In this document: positions 14,860 to 25,477 of the stretch, in pieces
Layout: each line of letters opens with the position of its first letter
Numbering within the stretch: position 1 is the stretch's first letter
DNA from: Psychrobacter sp. P2G3
Lineage (GTDB): Bacteria > Pseudomonadota > Gammaproteobacteria > Pseudomonadales > Moraxellaceae
DNA length: 64,000 nt
Reading direction: 5' to 3'
Assembly: GCF_001593285.1 (NCBI RefSeq)
Contig: NZ_CP012529.1
Coordinates: 930,001-994,000, forward strand
Position numbers and translations under genes: made by a program
Notes under the pieces: generated by a model
The model's database searches: none
Seen by the model: only the letters and a program-made list of their open reading frames with translations
What the model was told of the DNA's origin: nothing

Positions 14860-17415
14860 ATGATCGTTAACTCAAAATTGGAACCAGCTATGTCAGACAT
14901 TATTGAAGAAAATATTGAAAATCCAGACAAAGCCGAAGTATGGTTAAGTCGTAGCAACCCACATCATAGAGCTACAGGTTTGATACCAAACTTTCAAGAT
15001 ATGGTAAACCATCAATTTTACAAAAATGAAAGTACCTTAGACGAACTCAACCTACAAAATCACTATAGGACAGATAGTGCTGGTTTGCTAATAGAAGTTA
15101 CTTGTAAACATCTACAACAAAATCATCAACAAATTCAAGAAAACATACGGACACTGAGTCAAGACAAGAATGCCATCATGAACAGTTGGCAAAAGACGTA
15201 TACCCCAAAAAGGCTATGGCAAGAATGGTTAAGCTACAGCACTGACAGTAGTAAACGATTTTTACAAACGGTCGATGTACTCAAGGAGCGTGGCGATATT
15301 TTTCTTGAGCATGAGCTGGCTGGCTGTCCACCGGTTTTAGATTATGATTATCAAGTAATCATGGATGCAAGCAAGTTTGAACGCCCGTGCAACTATGTCT
15401 TACTGAGAATAGAGCCGCCTGAAGGGATTGTCACCAATGACAATGAACGCCCTTATATTATTATCGATCCTAGAGCTGGGCACGGTGCTGGTATCGGCGG
15501 CTTTAAACATGAGAGTCAAGTCGGTGTCGCACTTAATCAGGGGCATCCTGTATATTTTGTGGCGTTTAAGCGTCTTCCAGAGCCGACACAAACCATTGCC
15601 GATATTACTTATGCAGAAGGAAAGTTTGTCCGTGAGGTAGAAAAGAGACATCCAAATGCAGAGTCACCAGTAATCATTGGTAACTGTCAGGGTGGATGGG
15701 CAGCGCTCATTTTAGCTGCAACCAATTCAGATATTAAAGGCCCTATCGTCTTAAATGGTGCGCCTATCTCAGCTTGGAGCGGAGAGGTTGGGATCAATCC
15801 AATGCGTTACAAAGCAGGTGTCAACGGTGGCACTTGGCTATCCATGCTTAGTGCTGATATGAATAACGGGGTGTTCGATGGGGCAGCACTGGTCGATAAT
15901 TTTGAAAAAATGACCCCCTATCGCAACTATGTGGGAAAATATTACGATCTGTACAAAAACCCACAGGCTAATCGTCAGCGCTTTCTTGATTTTGAACGCT
16001 GGTGGGGTGGATTTTTCTTGATGAATGATAAAGAAATTCAGTGGATTGTAGAAAATATCTTTATTGGTAATCGTCTTGCTCGCAATACCGCACAGCTAGA
16101 AAAAGGAACAAATATTGACCTGCGTAATGTCAAAGCACCGATTATAGCTTTTGCCTCACGTGGTGATGATATTACTCCTCCACAACAGGCATTAACGTGG
16201 ATTTTGGATGCTTATAGTGATGAGAGAGATGTTGAAGTATGCGGTCAACGTATCATCTATATGATTCATGAACAAGTAGGTCATTTGGGTATCTTTGTGA
16301 GCTCAAAAATAGCCAACCATGAACATACAGGTATTGCCTCGATAATGGATATGATCGAAGTTTTACCTCCTGGACTCTATGAGTTGGATATTGACCGTAT
16401 TGAAGGATCTGGGCAAGAAAAAACGTTTACCGTTGATTTGAAGCGTCGTACTTTTGAAGATTTAAGTCAGGCGATAGGGGATAATCGAACGGATGAAGAG
16501 TTATTTAAGGCAGTACATCGCTATTCGATGACTCAAACCCAAGCTTATGAGCATAATTTGCGCCCACTAGTGAAGGCTATGAGCAATGAGACTTCTGCTC
16601 AATTTATGCGTACTATGCACCCACTGAGACTGCAAAGAAGCATATGGAGTAGTAAAAATCCGCTAGCAGTAGCTGCCTGTAATTTGAGTAAAGCAATTAC
16701 TACTACAACCGATAATCAACGAAGTGAAGACTTCGTTCCTACACAAAAAACTCAAAAAACGCATCAGCCTTCTGATGTTTATGCCAGAGTAAAACTGCCA
16801 GCTATTGAATCTATGCAGCAGGATAACCTTTTCTTGCAAGTAGAAAAAATGTTTATGGATAGTGTTAGAGTGACGCTAGACTTTTGGAGAGATTGGCAAG
16901 GTAGGTATACAGAGAGTATGTTCTTCGGCATTTGGTCAATGCCTTGGTTTCGTGAGTATGGAGAATCAGTAGGCTCACGCCGTCTTTTGAATAAAGATGA
17001 ATTGCATGAATTGCCGAAGGTAGAGGAGGCACTGACCAAAATTGCTGAAGGTGGTTTTAATGAGGCGGTTGTGCGTATGATGATCTTATGCAATATTGTT
17101 GCTGATAATAACATAGACCGTGACCAGCTGATGCGTTTGACCGAAGTGCTTACTGAGCAAGAACCTTTTACTCACTTGTCGCACACTGATTTGGCGGCTA
17201 TGATACATACTCAGACGCTTATCGTTCGTTTTGCTGAAGATGCCTCTATTAAATCTTTAAGCACACTAATCGAGACTAAGCCAGAACGCATCGACGCCTT
17301 CAAATTGGTTTACTATGTGGTTGGCAATAAATCAGAAGACAAGAACCCTGATACCTTGTCAATGATGAATGATATTAAAACAGTATTAGATTTGACGGAT
17401 GCTGATATCAAGTAG
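14860..17415 (+). CDS. DUF3141 family alpha/beta-hydrolase beside phaC
   Basis: A large cytoplasmic protein of 851 residues, the usual length for DUF3141. The family looks like a distant PHA synthase/depolymerase relative and is often encoded next to phaC; its reaction is not established as far as I know. The hydrolase core shows a nucleophile elbow GNCQGGW with C276, a Cys in place of Ser as in PhaC, and downstream DITPPQQAL and HEQVGHLGIF that could supply the acid and the His. A helical C-terminal third (about 600-851) follows. Starts at 14860 and 14890 are both possible; GGAA precedes the second, which is slightly better placed. It may act in PHA turnover (inference). Confidence 0.85.
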   Translation: MIVNSKLEPAMSDIIEENIENPDKAEVWLSRSNPHHRATGLIPNFQDMVNHQFYKNESTLDELNLQNHYRTDSAGLLIEVTCKHLQQNHQQIQENIRTLSQDKNAIMNSWQKTYTPKRLWQEWLSYSTDSSKRFLQTVDVLKERGDIFLEHELAGCPPVLDYDYQVIMDASKFERPCNYVLLRIEPPEGIVTNDNERPYIIIDPRAGHGAGIGGFKHESQVGVALNQGHPVYFVAFKRLPEPTQTIADITYAEGKFVREVEKRHPNAESPVIIGNCQGGWAALILAATNSDIKGPIVLNGAPISAWSGEVGINPMRYKAGVNGGTWLSMLSADMNNGVFDGAALVDNFEKMTPYRNYVGKYYDLYKNPQANRQRFLDFERWWGGFFLMNDKEIQWIVENIFIGNRLARNTAQLEKGTNIDLRNVKAPIIAFASRGDDITPPQQALTWILDAYSDERDVEVCGQRIIYMIHEQVGHLGIFVSSKIANHEHTGIASIMDMIEVLPPGLYELDIDRIEGSGQEKTFTVDLKRRTFEDLSQAIGDNRTDEELFKAVHRYSMTQTQAYEHNLRPLVKAMSNETSAQFMRTMHPLRLQRSIWSSKNPLAVAACNLSKAITTTTDNQRSEDFVPTQKTQKTHQPSDVYARVKLPAIESMQQDNLFLQVEKMFMDSVRVTLDFWRDWQGRYTESMFFGIWSMPWFREYGESVGSRRLLNKDELHELPKVEEALTKIAEGGFNEAVVRMMILCNIVADNNIDRDQLMRLTEVLTEQEPFTHLSHTDLAAMIHTQTLIVRFAEDASIKSLSTLIETKPERIDAFKLVYYVVGNKSEDKNPDTLSMMNDIKTVLDLTDADIK

Positions 17416-17436
17416 TAGTTTTCACAAGCACAAAAA

Positions 17437-17467
17437 CCTCAAGTATTCGTTTACTTGGGGTTTTTTT
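17437..17467 (+). terminator. Terminator after the PHA genes
   Basis: CCTCAAGTA-TTCGTT-TACTTGGGG plus seven T, the same design as the tRNA-operon terminator. Confidence 0.9.
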
Positions 17468-17673
17468 GTCTGTTAATTTATTTAATAACACCAAGAGTTT
17501 TATGAATAAGTCGTTAATATGCCAAATATCTAGGCAAGATTTAAAAATAGCTTCTTTTACTACTTTTGGTAGTGTGCTATTAATATAAGTTAAATAACAA
17601 CCTATGAATAACTATTATCAATGGATAAGGTTTAACATCATCCATAATTTTCTTATTATAAAATGGACAAAAC

Positions 17674-18675
17674 ATGGAATATAACAATATAGCTAGACAG
17701 TCGCTAGGGTTTTTCCCAACACCATTAATTGAACTCACCAGATTAAGCAAAGAGCTTGCTGGCCCTGAGATTTTCATGAAAAGAGATGACAATACAGGAC
17801 TAGCACTAGGCGGTAACAAAACCCGCAAGCTTGAGTTTATCATCGGTGATGCGCTTGCCAAAGGCGCAGATACGATTATTACCGCAGGTGCTGCACAATC
17901 AAACCATTGTCGCCAAACGGCAGCCGCTGCAGCGAGCTTGGGTCTTGAATGTCACTTAGTGTTAGGCGGAGAAGAGCCTGAGCAAGTAAGTGGCAATCTG
18001 TTGCTGGATAAAATATTCGGTTGTCATATTCATTGGGCAGGAGCCAACCGTAAAGGTGAAGACATTCCTAAAATCGTTGAGCAATTAACCAAAGCAGGCA
18101 GGAATGTCTATGTGGTGCCTTATGGTGGCTCAAGCGAGCTAGGTACTTTAGCATTTGTAGAAGCCTTTAAAGAGCTAGAGTCGCAACGTGAAAGCATCAA
18201 CGAAACATTTACTCATATCGTCTTTGCCTCCAGCTCTGGTGGCACACAAGCAGGCTTAATGCTTGGTAATAGAATATTCAACTCGCCTTATAAGATAGTA
18301 GGTATCAACATTGATAAAGGCGAAACCGATAAAGTGCCATTTGATCAATATACTATCTCTCTTGCTAACAGTACGGCAAAACTCATCAATGCAGATTACG
18401 AGTTTTCAGAGTCTGATTTAATTCTTAATTCTGATTATGTTGGCGAGGGTTATGGAGTGGTTGGCACACTCGAAAATGAAGCCATTGAGTTGACGGCGCA
18501 AACAGAGGGAATATTATTAGATCCTGTTTATACGGGTCGTGCGATGGGCGGGCTCATAGATATGATTCGTACGGGAAAAATTAAGAAAACCGACCGTGTT
18601 TTATTTTGGCATACTGGCGGTGCGCCTGCCTTATTTGCCTATTCAAGTGATTTGGATGTCACTCAAAGACACTAA
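17674..18675 (+). CDS. D-cysteine desulfhydrase-like PLP enzyme
   Basis: A 333-residue fold-type II PLP enzyme of the ACC deaminase/D-cysteine desulfhydrase family. The PLP lysine is K49 in GGNKTRKLE, and AQSNHCRQ (about 75-82) is the family's conserved loop, with SSGGTQAG binding the phosphate. In this family D-cysteine desulfhydrase yields pyruvate, H2S and ammonia, and CuyA splits L-cysteate to pyruvate, sulfite and ammonia; the two are hard to separate by eye. No transporter or regulator sits next to it to decide. The gene stands alone between two terminators. Start ATG 17674 gives the expected N-terminus (FFPTPLIEL). Confidence 0.8.
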   Translation: MEYNNIARQSLGFFPTPLIELTRLSKELAGPEIFMKRDDNTGLALGGNKTRKLEFIIGDALAKGADTIITAGAAQSNHCRQTAAAAASLGLECHLVLGGEEPEQVSGNLLLDKIFGCHIHWAGANRKGEDIPKIVEQLTKAGRNVYVVPYGGSSELGTLAFVEAFKELESQRESINETFTHIVFASSSGGTQAGLMLGNRIFNSPYKIVGINIDKGETDKVPFDQYTISLANSTAKLINADYEFSESDLILNSDYVGEGYGVVGTLENEAIELTAQTEGILLDPVYTGRAMGGLIDMIRTGKIKKTDRVLFWHTGGAPALFAYSSDLDVTQRH

Positions 18676-18703
18676 TAAAACTACGTTTAAACTTTAAAAA
18701 AAG

Positions 18704-18745
18704 AGGCTGTCCATGATTATGAGAATAATCTTAGGCAGCCTTTTT
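18704..18745 (+). terminator. Terminator after the desulfhydrase-like gene
   Basis: Stem AGGCTGTCC.../...TAGGCAGCCT with T5 tail, 29 bp past the stop. Confidence 0.8.
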
Positions 18746-18816
18746 AGTATGCGAATGCTTATCTATTTACTATAGTCGATACTAAATAAAATGGATACGT
18801 TATTTGATAACACGAA

Positions 18817-18883
18817 ACTGGTATAAATTTTTCTGGCTTGCTGTGCCTACGCAGATAGATGCTGCTAAAAATTCATACCAGTA
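18817..18883. repeat. Dispersed imperfect palindrome, copy A
   Basis: Terminal arms ACTGGTATAAATTTTT and AAAAATTCATACCAGT enclose a centre containing GGCTTGCTG and GCTGCT. A reverse-oriented relative lies at 44946-45007. At about 65 bp with matching ends it looks like a MITE- or REP-type element. Confidence 0.7.
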
Positions 18884-18914
18884 GTCCTGTATCTTGTTAT
18901 CATCGCTTGTCTAT

Positions 18915-19895
18915 TTATGATAACTGCTCGCGACCATGTGGCGTATTAAAGTCAATATAAGGACCGACAGGTACGATGCCAGTTGGATTAATATTGGCAT
19001 GACTGGTGTAATAATGGCCCTTGATATGATCCATATTTACGGTCTCGGCTATACCCAGTACTTGGTATAAGTCTCGTAGGTAGCCCCAAAGGCTAGGGTA
19101 GTCGACGATACGGCGCAGGTTACATTTAAAATGACCTACATAAACGGCATCGAAACGCACAAGCGTGGTAAAAAAACGCCAATCAGCTTCAGTAATGGTA
19201 TTACCGACCAAATAACGCTGGTCTTTCAAACGCTTCTCTAGTACATCTAGCGCATCAAATAGCTCATTAACGGCTTCTTCGTAAGCTTCTTGCGTGGTTG
19301 CAAAGCCAGATTTGTAAACCCCATTATTTACAGCAGAATATACAAACGCATTAACCTCATCGATCTCCGCTAGTAGCTCTGACGGTATAAAGTCACCTGA
19401 TAGCGCACCAACCTCATCGAAGGCTGAATTGAACATACGAATGATTTCGGATGACTCGTTACTGACGATAGTGTTGGTTTTTTTATCCCATAAAATAGGG
19501 ACGGTGACGCGTCCTGTATAATCTGCTTTTGCGGTAGTGTATATCTCATAAGCGTAGTTAGCATGAGAGATAGGGTCGGCAATCACTCCAGCGCCATCTG
19601 CAAACGTCCAGCCGTGATCACCCATGTAGGGATGAACGACAGATAGCGAAATCATATCTTCCAAACCTTTGAGCTTACGATAAATGGTCGTGCGATGCGC
19701 CCAAGGGCAGGCCAAAGATACATATAAATGATAACGATTAGGTTCAGCTTTGAAGCCGCCTGTACCTGTTGGTCCTGCGCTACCATCTTTGGTAACCCAG
19801 TTTCTAAAGCCTGACTCTTCACGTTTAAAATGGCCGCCACTAGCATCGGTATCGTACCATTGGTCCTGCCATTTGCCATCGACTAATAAGCCCAT
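18915..19895 (-). CDS. yqjG: Glutathionyl-hydroquinone reductase (Xi-class GST, YqjG type)
   Basis: This enzyme removes glutathione from glutathionyl-hydroquinones using a second GSH, protecting against quinones. The 326 residues show the diagnostic active site SLACPWAHRTTIYR with catalytic C63, an N-terminal WxxxWYDTDASGGHFKR stretch, and the GST C-terminal helical domain with YLVGNTITEADWRFFTTLVRFD (about 228-250). Length matches the family. GGGAG precedes the start. It points away from its neighbours and appears monocistronic. Quinone detoxification could be useful beside phenol-oxidising tyrosinases in the same region, but the distance makes this only a remark. Confidence 0.93.
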   Translation of the reverse strand: MGLLVDGKWQDQWYDTDASGGHFKREESGFRNWVTKDGSAGPTGTGGFKAEPNRYHLYVSLACPWAHRTTIYRKLKGLEDMISLSVVHPYMGDHGWTFADGAGVIADPISHANYAYEIYTTAKADYTGRVTVPILWDKKTNTIVSNESSEIIRMFNSAFDEVGALSGDFIPSELLAEIDEVNAFVYSAVNNGVYKSGFATTQEAYEEAVNELFDALDVLEKRLKDQRYLVGNTITEADWRFFTTLVRFDAVYVGHFKCNLRRIVDYPSLWGYLRDLYQVLGIAETVNMDHIKGHYYTSHANINPTGIVPVGPYIDFNTPHGREQLS

Positions 19896-20239
19896 ACCGA
19901 TCTCCCATTTATTTTGATTTAAGTATTAATTTTTAATTTAAGTTCGAATTAAAAACGACTATAACGAGGATTGATAAAGATAGGTGATAGTTCAGCTTGA
20001 GTATCTATTAAAAAAGGTATGCAAAGAGGGACTGTATTCTTATGATTTTGTAGTTATGGCAAAGCGTTCGTCTCTATCTTAATTAATCTTACCGTTATCA
20101 ATCTTACCGTTATACTGTCATTACAGTTTATTAGTTATTTAGAAGTAGATAAATAGCCATAATCACAAATCAAAGTTCTTATTTGAAGAACAATGATGAA
20201 ACGGATAAATTGTTTTCATTTTTACGCTATGTAAGCCAT
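19896..20239. other. Gap with nothing recognisable
   Basis: AT-rich DNA between the start of the hydroquinone reductase and the end of the araC pseudogene. No ORF, repeat or terminator stands out. Confidence 0.4.
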
Positions 20240-21265
20240 TTAGTGAGGCTTACAGTGAGTCGAAGGCGTATCTTTGGGCGGGAAGCCGAAGTGTTTTTTG
20301 TAGATACGCGAGAAATAACTTTGATCGGTAAAGCCAACCTGATAGCCAACTTCTGCAACAGAGCTACAATTAGCTTTAGTCAATAGCTTGTTGGCGGCTA
20401 GCAGTCTGGTTAGTTTGACCCATTCCGAAAACGAGTAAGGCAGGTCTTGAAATAAAAGATGTATATAGCGCTCAGAGATATGACAGGATTGTGAAACTAG
20501 CTTGGGAGAAATCTGGGGGTTGGCCAAGTTAAAATGTATAAAATTTTCGATACGTTGCAAGTGAGCGGCTTTTATCGTTGAGACTTGGCTGTCTGCTAGA
20601 GATAGGGTAGGACGGTGCAAAGTATGTATGATTAAATCTAGTAGTTGTTGCTCTAATAATTGCGACTCTACAGATGATAATTCAAAATTAGTGGCTAAGT
20701 GCAGGGCATGATTGATTTGATGATTAAGTAGTCTGCCAGAGCCTTTTTCAGTAGTGATAGGCTGGGCAAAATATTGCTCTATTAAACGCTGGTGGTTTTC
20801 TAACTTGGCGATAGGCACTTTGAGGACTTGTAGCTTTACAGTTTCAGAATGGTAAAATTAATAAGGTTCGTGAGACAGCTCGATAAAGAATTGACCTGGG
20901 TGACAAGTTAACTGCCGTTTTTGTTGTTGGAAACATACTGAGCCATTGAGTGGAAACGTCAGCAAAATACTATCGCTGGCCTTGGATAAATCCTGACCAC
21001 TACGCTGATAATGGACAGAATCAGCAACATAGTCTGAGATACCCATTTGATCCAAAACTGCTTGTTGAATTTGTCCAGTGAACTGATTGGGTCTTTTGAC
21101 TTGTACTTTTAAGTCAAAATAGGTTTCATTAACAACACGTTGCCAACCGTTTGCATTGAGCAGCGGTTTACTTTCTGATTGAAGCCCCTGAATGCTACTA
21201 ATTTTCTCAAAACCAGTGTGCTCATCGTGTTCTTTGTTTATTACTTGACTATGTTCCATTTGCAT
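20240..21265 (-). pseudogene. AraC-family regulator interrupted by one in-frame TAA
   Basis: The N-terminal half (21265-20861) is an AraC_binding-type sensor domain ending SHEPY. A TAA at 20860-20858 interrupts, and the same frame resumes FYHSETVKLQVLKVPIAKLE and continues to the C-terminal pair of helix-turn-helices with VAEVGYQVGFTDQSYFSRIYKKHFG near the end. Joined, the frame is 341 codons, normal for this family (AraC_binding_2 plus HTH_18). It follows hyuA on the same strand and would be its natural regulator. A GTG at 20818 could restart the DNA-binding half, giving a constitutive fragment, but the sensor half alone would not bind DNA. A sequencing error is also possible. Confidence 0.85.
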
Positions 21266-21440
21266 TCATCCTTAAATGCTTGGCAATGAATTTACAGCTC
21301 TTTATTCTTTCTCAACTTGTTTTTCAAATTTATCTTGTTTTTCATGTTTGTCTTAATAAAAACGATAAATACCCTTCTCCCATAAAGAGAGAAAGGCGAA
21401 GGTTTAACTAATACCTATAAAGAGTATTATATTCACATTA

Positions 21441-23519
21441 TTAAATTTTACTCAACTTATATGTTCCAGATTGATGCAAATCAGCTTGCCAATTAGGTTT
21501 AATCACAATAGTTGTGGTTGGCTCTTCAATCAAAGCTGGACCAGTAACGACTGCTCCTGCGCCCAATTTGTTGCCATCATAAATAGGCGTTTGAATCCAC
21601 TGGTAAGTATGATCATGTATCATCTGGCGCTCATCCACTTTAGCACTTTCTACAGATCCAACTTGAGCATCTAGCGTCGGTAGCTCAGGTTTAACCACTT
21701 TACCAATGATTGAAACTTCTACGTTCACAAGCTCTACAGCACTATCTCGTTCATCATAAGTATATAATTCTTTATGACGCTTATGAAAGGCTTGTAGGAT
21801 ATCTGCGGCAGCATTACTATCTATGTTGCCGTTTGGCACGATGACATTGCATTCATGGACTTGTCCAACATAGCGCATCTCCATAGCGCGTTCAACTTCT
21901 ATATCGTCGTCACTAAATCCGTCCTCTTTAAGCTTTTCAATACCATCTTTCTCTAGCCTTGTAAGAGTGGCATTCAAAGATTCAAGGTTAGCATCTGCAG
22001 ACATAATCATAATCTGAGTGGCTAGATATGAGTATTTGACATCAGAGATAATCTGGCCAAAAGCACATAGGCAAGAGGCTGACTTGGGCACAAGTATGGT
22101 ATTAATACCCATCTCTTCTGCTAAAGGAATAATGTGCATACCAGCAGCACCGCCTGCACAGACTAAGGCAAAGTCGCGAGGGTCATAGCCTTTTTCGATA
22201 GTGATGCGGCGAATACCATTGGCCATATTTTGATTGACAATAGTGCTGATGCCATAAGCCGCATGCGGCAAATCAATATCTAATGGGCGAGCGATATGCT
22301 CTTCGATAGCAGCCCTTGCTTTGTCTTCATCTAAGGTGACAATACCGCCTAATACCGCGCCAGGACGCAGATAACCCAGAATCAAGTTGGCATCGGTGAC
22401 CGTCGGTAGCGTGCCACCTTTACCATAACACGCAGGACCTGGGGTCGCGCCTGCACTTTGTGGTCCTACCTCTAGCATGCCAAAGGTATTGATATGGCCG
22501 ATAGAGCCACCACCTGCACCTAAGGTTTCGACATGAATCATAGGTACGCCAATACGATTTCGTAAAAAATCAATATCACGATTCAGACTGGTTTTGCCGT
22601 CTTTTGCTAACGTAATATCAAACGAGGTACCACCCATATCGACAGTAATCACATTATTGATACCGAAAGGTTCAGCGATATACAATCCAGCTTGCGGGGC
22701 AGAAGCAGGTCCTGAGTTAATGGCGTTAACCGCACGCTCCTTCATCACTTCGCCCAATGCAAGACCGCCATTAGATTGGAAGTAACGTACCGGTTGATCA
22801 GCGCCGAGCTGTTTGAAGTAGTCATCAATTTTATAGACATAAGATGACATAATCGGACTCAAATAAGCATTAACTAGAGTCGTCGAGGTGCGTGTATATT
22901 CTTTAATTTGCGGATAGACCTCACTGCCGCAGCATACAAATGCATCAGGCATGTGCTGCTGTACCAGCTCTTTTGCGCGCTGTTCGTGCTTGGTATCGCG
23001 TATTGACCACACAAAAGAGATGGCCACACTTTTGATATTTTGGCGTTTAAGCTCTTCTATGGCTGCTAGAATATCGTCTTCATTAAGCTCTTCACGCTCT
23101 GTCCCATCGGCAAGTATCCGTCCGCGAATAGGGAAGCGCAAATCTCGCGGTGCTATCTGCGGCGCTGGGGGATAGCTGGCATCATAACGGTGGCCTTCTT
23201 CTTTATGACCCAAACGAATTTCGATACTGTCTTCATGTCCCTTAGTACAGAGTAATCCTACCTTCACGCCTTTCATTTGAATCAGAGCATTCAGGGCAAC
23301 AGTCGTACCGTTAATACATAAGTCACAAGCTTGGATAATATCTGTGATTGAGCGATTAAACTTCTCTGAAATTTGTTGCAGCCCGTTAGCAATCGCTTTG
23401 GTACCATCTTCAGGGGTAGAAGGGGCTTTAAACAGATGTATGTCTCCGCCTTTTTCAGCCAACACGAAATCGGTAAAAGTACCACCAGCATCTACGCCTA
23501 AACGAAATTCATAACTCAT
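21441..23519 (-). CDS. hyuA: Hydantoinase/oxoprolinase subunit A (HyuA)
   Basis: A 692-residue ATP-dependent ring-opening subunit of the N-methylhydantoinase/oxoprolinase/acetone carboxylase superfamily. The N-terminal Hydant_A_N domain starts with GVDAGGTFTDFV, an actin-like ATPase motif, and the central region has ITVDMGGTSFDI and GAGGGSIG. AAGGATGACTT precedes the start. It lies 56 bp after hyuB on the same strand, and an NCS1 permease precedes hyuB, so the three form a transport and cleavage operon for a hydantoin, oxoproline or related cyclic amide. The sequence alone does not fix the substrate. A disrupted araC gene follows. Confidence 0.9.
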   Translation of the reverse strand: MSYEFRLGVDAGGTFTDFVLAEKGGDIHLFKAPSTPEDGTKAIANGLQQISEKFNRSITDIIQACDLCINGTTVALNALIQMKGVKVGLLCTKGHEDSIEIRLGHKEEGHRYDASYPPAPQIAPRDLRFPIRGRILADGTEREELNEDDILAAIEELKRQNIKSVAISFVWSIRDTKHEQRAKELVQQHMPDAFVCCGSEVYPQIKEYTRTSTTLVNAYLSPIMSSYVYKIDDYFKQLGADQPVRYFQSNGGLALGEVMKERAVNAINSGPASAPQAGLYIAEPFGINNVITVDMGGTSFDITLAKDGKTSLNRDIDFLRNRIGVPMIHVETLGAGGGSIGHINTFGMLEVGPQSAGATPGPACYGKGGTLPTVTDANLILGYLRPGAVLGGIVTLDEDKARAAIEEHIARPLDIDLPHAAYGISTIVNQNMANGIRRITIEKGYDPRDFALVCAGGAAGMHIIPLAEEMGINTILVPKSASCLCAFGQIISDVKYSYLATQIMIMSADANLESLNATLTRLEKDGIEKLKEDGFSDDDIEVERAMEMRYVGQVHECNVIVPNGNIDSNAAADILQAFHKRHKELYTYDERDSAVELVNVEVSIIGKVVKPELPTLDAQVGSVESAKVDERQMIHDHTYQWIQTPIYDGNKLGAGAVVTGPALIEEPTTTIVIKPNWQADLHQSGTYKLSKI

Positions 23520-23575
23520 AAGTCATCCTTAAACTTCTTTATATAATATGTAGAGTCAATACATCCCTGTATTAA

Positions 23576-25360
23576 CTATGCCGCTTCTGCACGTAAGGCT
23601 TTAGTGGCTTTTTCATCTAGTTGCAAGGTCTCGCTATCGATAACGACACCGTACTCCTTGGCAGCAGCATTTATAGAGACAATACCTTCTATAACGTCAC
23701 GTAGCACCGCTTCAGGCTCACGCTCAAAAGAGCTACCAAAACCACCGCCACCAGGGTTGGTGTTACGCGCGCGTTCTCCAGCCTTTATCTCAATCACAGT
23801 ATTATGAAGATGTAAATCAGTCTGGCCGCCTTCACGGAACACTTCTAGCTTACCTAATTTGAGCTCTGGTGAGATTTGCTCAGCACCGCCTGCACCCATG
23901 GTTGGGATATGACGTCCTTCACCGAAGGCAACAACCGTCATGGTATGATCAAGTGGCTCAACTTCCCAGACTGTACCGCAACCGCCCCGCAGTCGCCCAG
24001 CACCGCCACTGTCTTCTGCCAATCCATACTTATGAATGACGATAGGGTATTGGTATTCTAATAACTCAATATCACCTGAGCTTAATGCGCCAAAGCAACA
24101 TAAAGGCCCGCAAGCATGCCAGCCATCCATTTGCTGAGTCGCTCCTGCACCTGAAATAATTGACGCGAGTACCATGGTGACATATTGTTCACCCGTTTTT
24201 GGATCAATACCGGCGATGTTAACCCCTGAGGAATGTCCCCATGATGCCGTTACGCGCTCAGGTGCGGCGTCCTCTAATGCTTTACGAACCGCATCTGTCA
24301 GCGTCTCCATCGGCGTAGTAGTACAGTTAACATGAGGTGCGGGTTCTTTGGCATTACATAGCGTGCCATGTTCACCTAAATCTACCGTGACGCAGCGATA
24401 CAGACCTTCGTTATAAGGAGGGTCTACTTGAGCGAACATCATGAGGCCAAGCAGGACGCCTGACATCGAATTGCCAGCATAAGAGTTAATAAAATAAGGC
24501 ACTTGTGGCGGACTGCCTATCTTGATATGGACATCACTGCCTTTGATAGTAATGTCAGCAGTGATGGTCAAATCGCCAAGACCATGTCCTGAATCTTCCA
24601 GAATGGCCTCGCCATGATAATCACCATCATTCAGTGATTCGATAAGCGAGCGCATATGCCTATCAGCCATGTTCTTCAGCTCTTCGATAGCTGCACGAAC
24701 CGTCTCTACACCATATTTGTCTAGCAAGGCAATCATGTTGCGCTCACCAACCGCGCAAGCACCGTACTGAGCATTCAAATCGCCTTCTTGATTGCGACGT
24801 GAACGCATATTGCTATGAATTAGGTTGATAACGTCGTTACGTCTAACGCCTTTTTCCCATATTTTGATCGGCGGAATGCGCAAGCCTTCGGCATAAATCT
24901 CTTTGGCGTCTGGGTTATATCCAGCAGGAACAGGGCCACCAATATCGGTGACATGACCTTTACATACGGTCCAAAATACCAATTCACCTTCATAAAATAC
25001 GGGCTTATACATACAGCAATCTAAAATATGACTGCCCATAACGACAGGATCATTATGATAAATAATGTCTCCTTCATGAATATCATCACCATAAAACCCT
25101 GCCACTGCTTTCATGGCTGGCATCAATGAGCCTAAATGGATAGGGATATCTTGACCTTGCAAGATCATTTCAGGTAGATGATCAAACAGCGCATTACTAT
25201 AATCGTGAGCTAGGTTAAACACACTAGAGCGTGCTGTTTTTTCTAAGGTAAGTGTCATCTCGCGTTGCGCGGTTTCTAACGCGCCACGAACAACGGATAA
25301 GGTGATAGGATCGAGGGCCGTGGTTGAAGCTGTGGTCGAGGTGTTTGTAGCTTGATTCAT
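23576..25360 (-). CDS. hyuB: Hydantoinase/oxoprolinase subunit B (HyuB)
   Basis: A 594-residue partner of HyuA. The N-terminus DPITLSVVRGALETAQREMTLTLEKTA is characteristic, as are the metal-site region HNDP...GSHILD (about 107-120) and the C-terminal Gly-rich NPGGGGFGSSFERE. The pair catalyses ATP-driven hydrolysis of a cyclic amide. GGAGTGAATC precedes the start. It sits between the permease and hyuA with short gaps. The first 15 residues are Thr/Ala-rich and probably disordered. Confidence 0.9.
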   Translation of the reverse strand: MNQATNTSTTASTTALDPITLSVVRGALETAQREMTLTLEKTARSSVFNLAHDYSNALFDHLPEMILQGQDIPIHLGSLMPAMKAVAGFYGDDIHEGDIIYHNDPVVMGSHILDCCMYKPVFYEGELVFWTVCKGHVTDIGGPVPAGYNPDAKEIYAEGLRIPPIKIWEKGVRRNDVINLIHSNMRSRRNQEGDLNAQYGACAVGERNMIALLDKYGVETVRAAIEELKNMADRHMRSLIESLNDGDYHGEAILEDSGHGLGDLTITADITIKGSDVHIKIGSPPQVPYFINSYAGNSMSGVLLGLMMFAQVDPPYNEGLYRCVTVDLGEHGTLCNAKEPAPHVNCTTTPMETLTDAVRKALEDAAPERVTASWGHSSGVNIAGIDPKTGEQYVTMVLASIISGAGATQQMDGWHACGPLCCFGALSSGDIELLEYQYPIVIHKYGLAEDSGGAGRLRGGCGTVWEVEPLDHTMTVVAFGEGRHIPTMGAGGAEQISPELKLGKLEVFREGGQTDLHLHNTVIEIKAGERARNTNPGGGGFGSSFEREPEAVLRDVIEGIVSINAAAKEYGVVIDSETLQLDEKATKALRAEAA

Positions 25361-25477
25361 GATTCACTCCTTGTAATCTTATTATCGCACTGACTTTACT
25401 ATAGCAACGCGCACTGTAAATAAATGGATTGTGCAGGTACAGTATTTGACTGTGAGCGCACTTTTTATCTCATTTAT

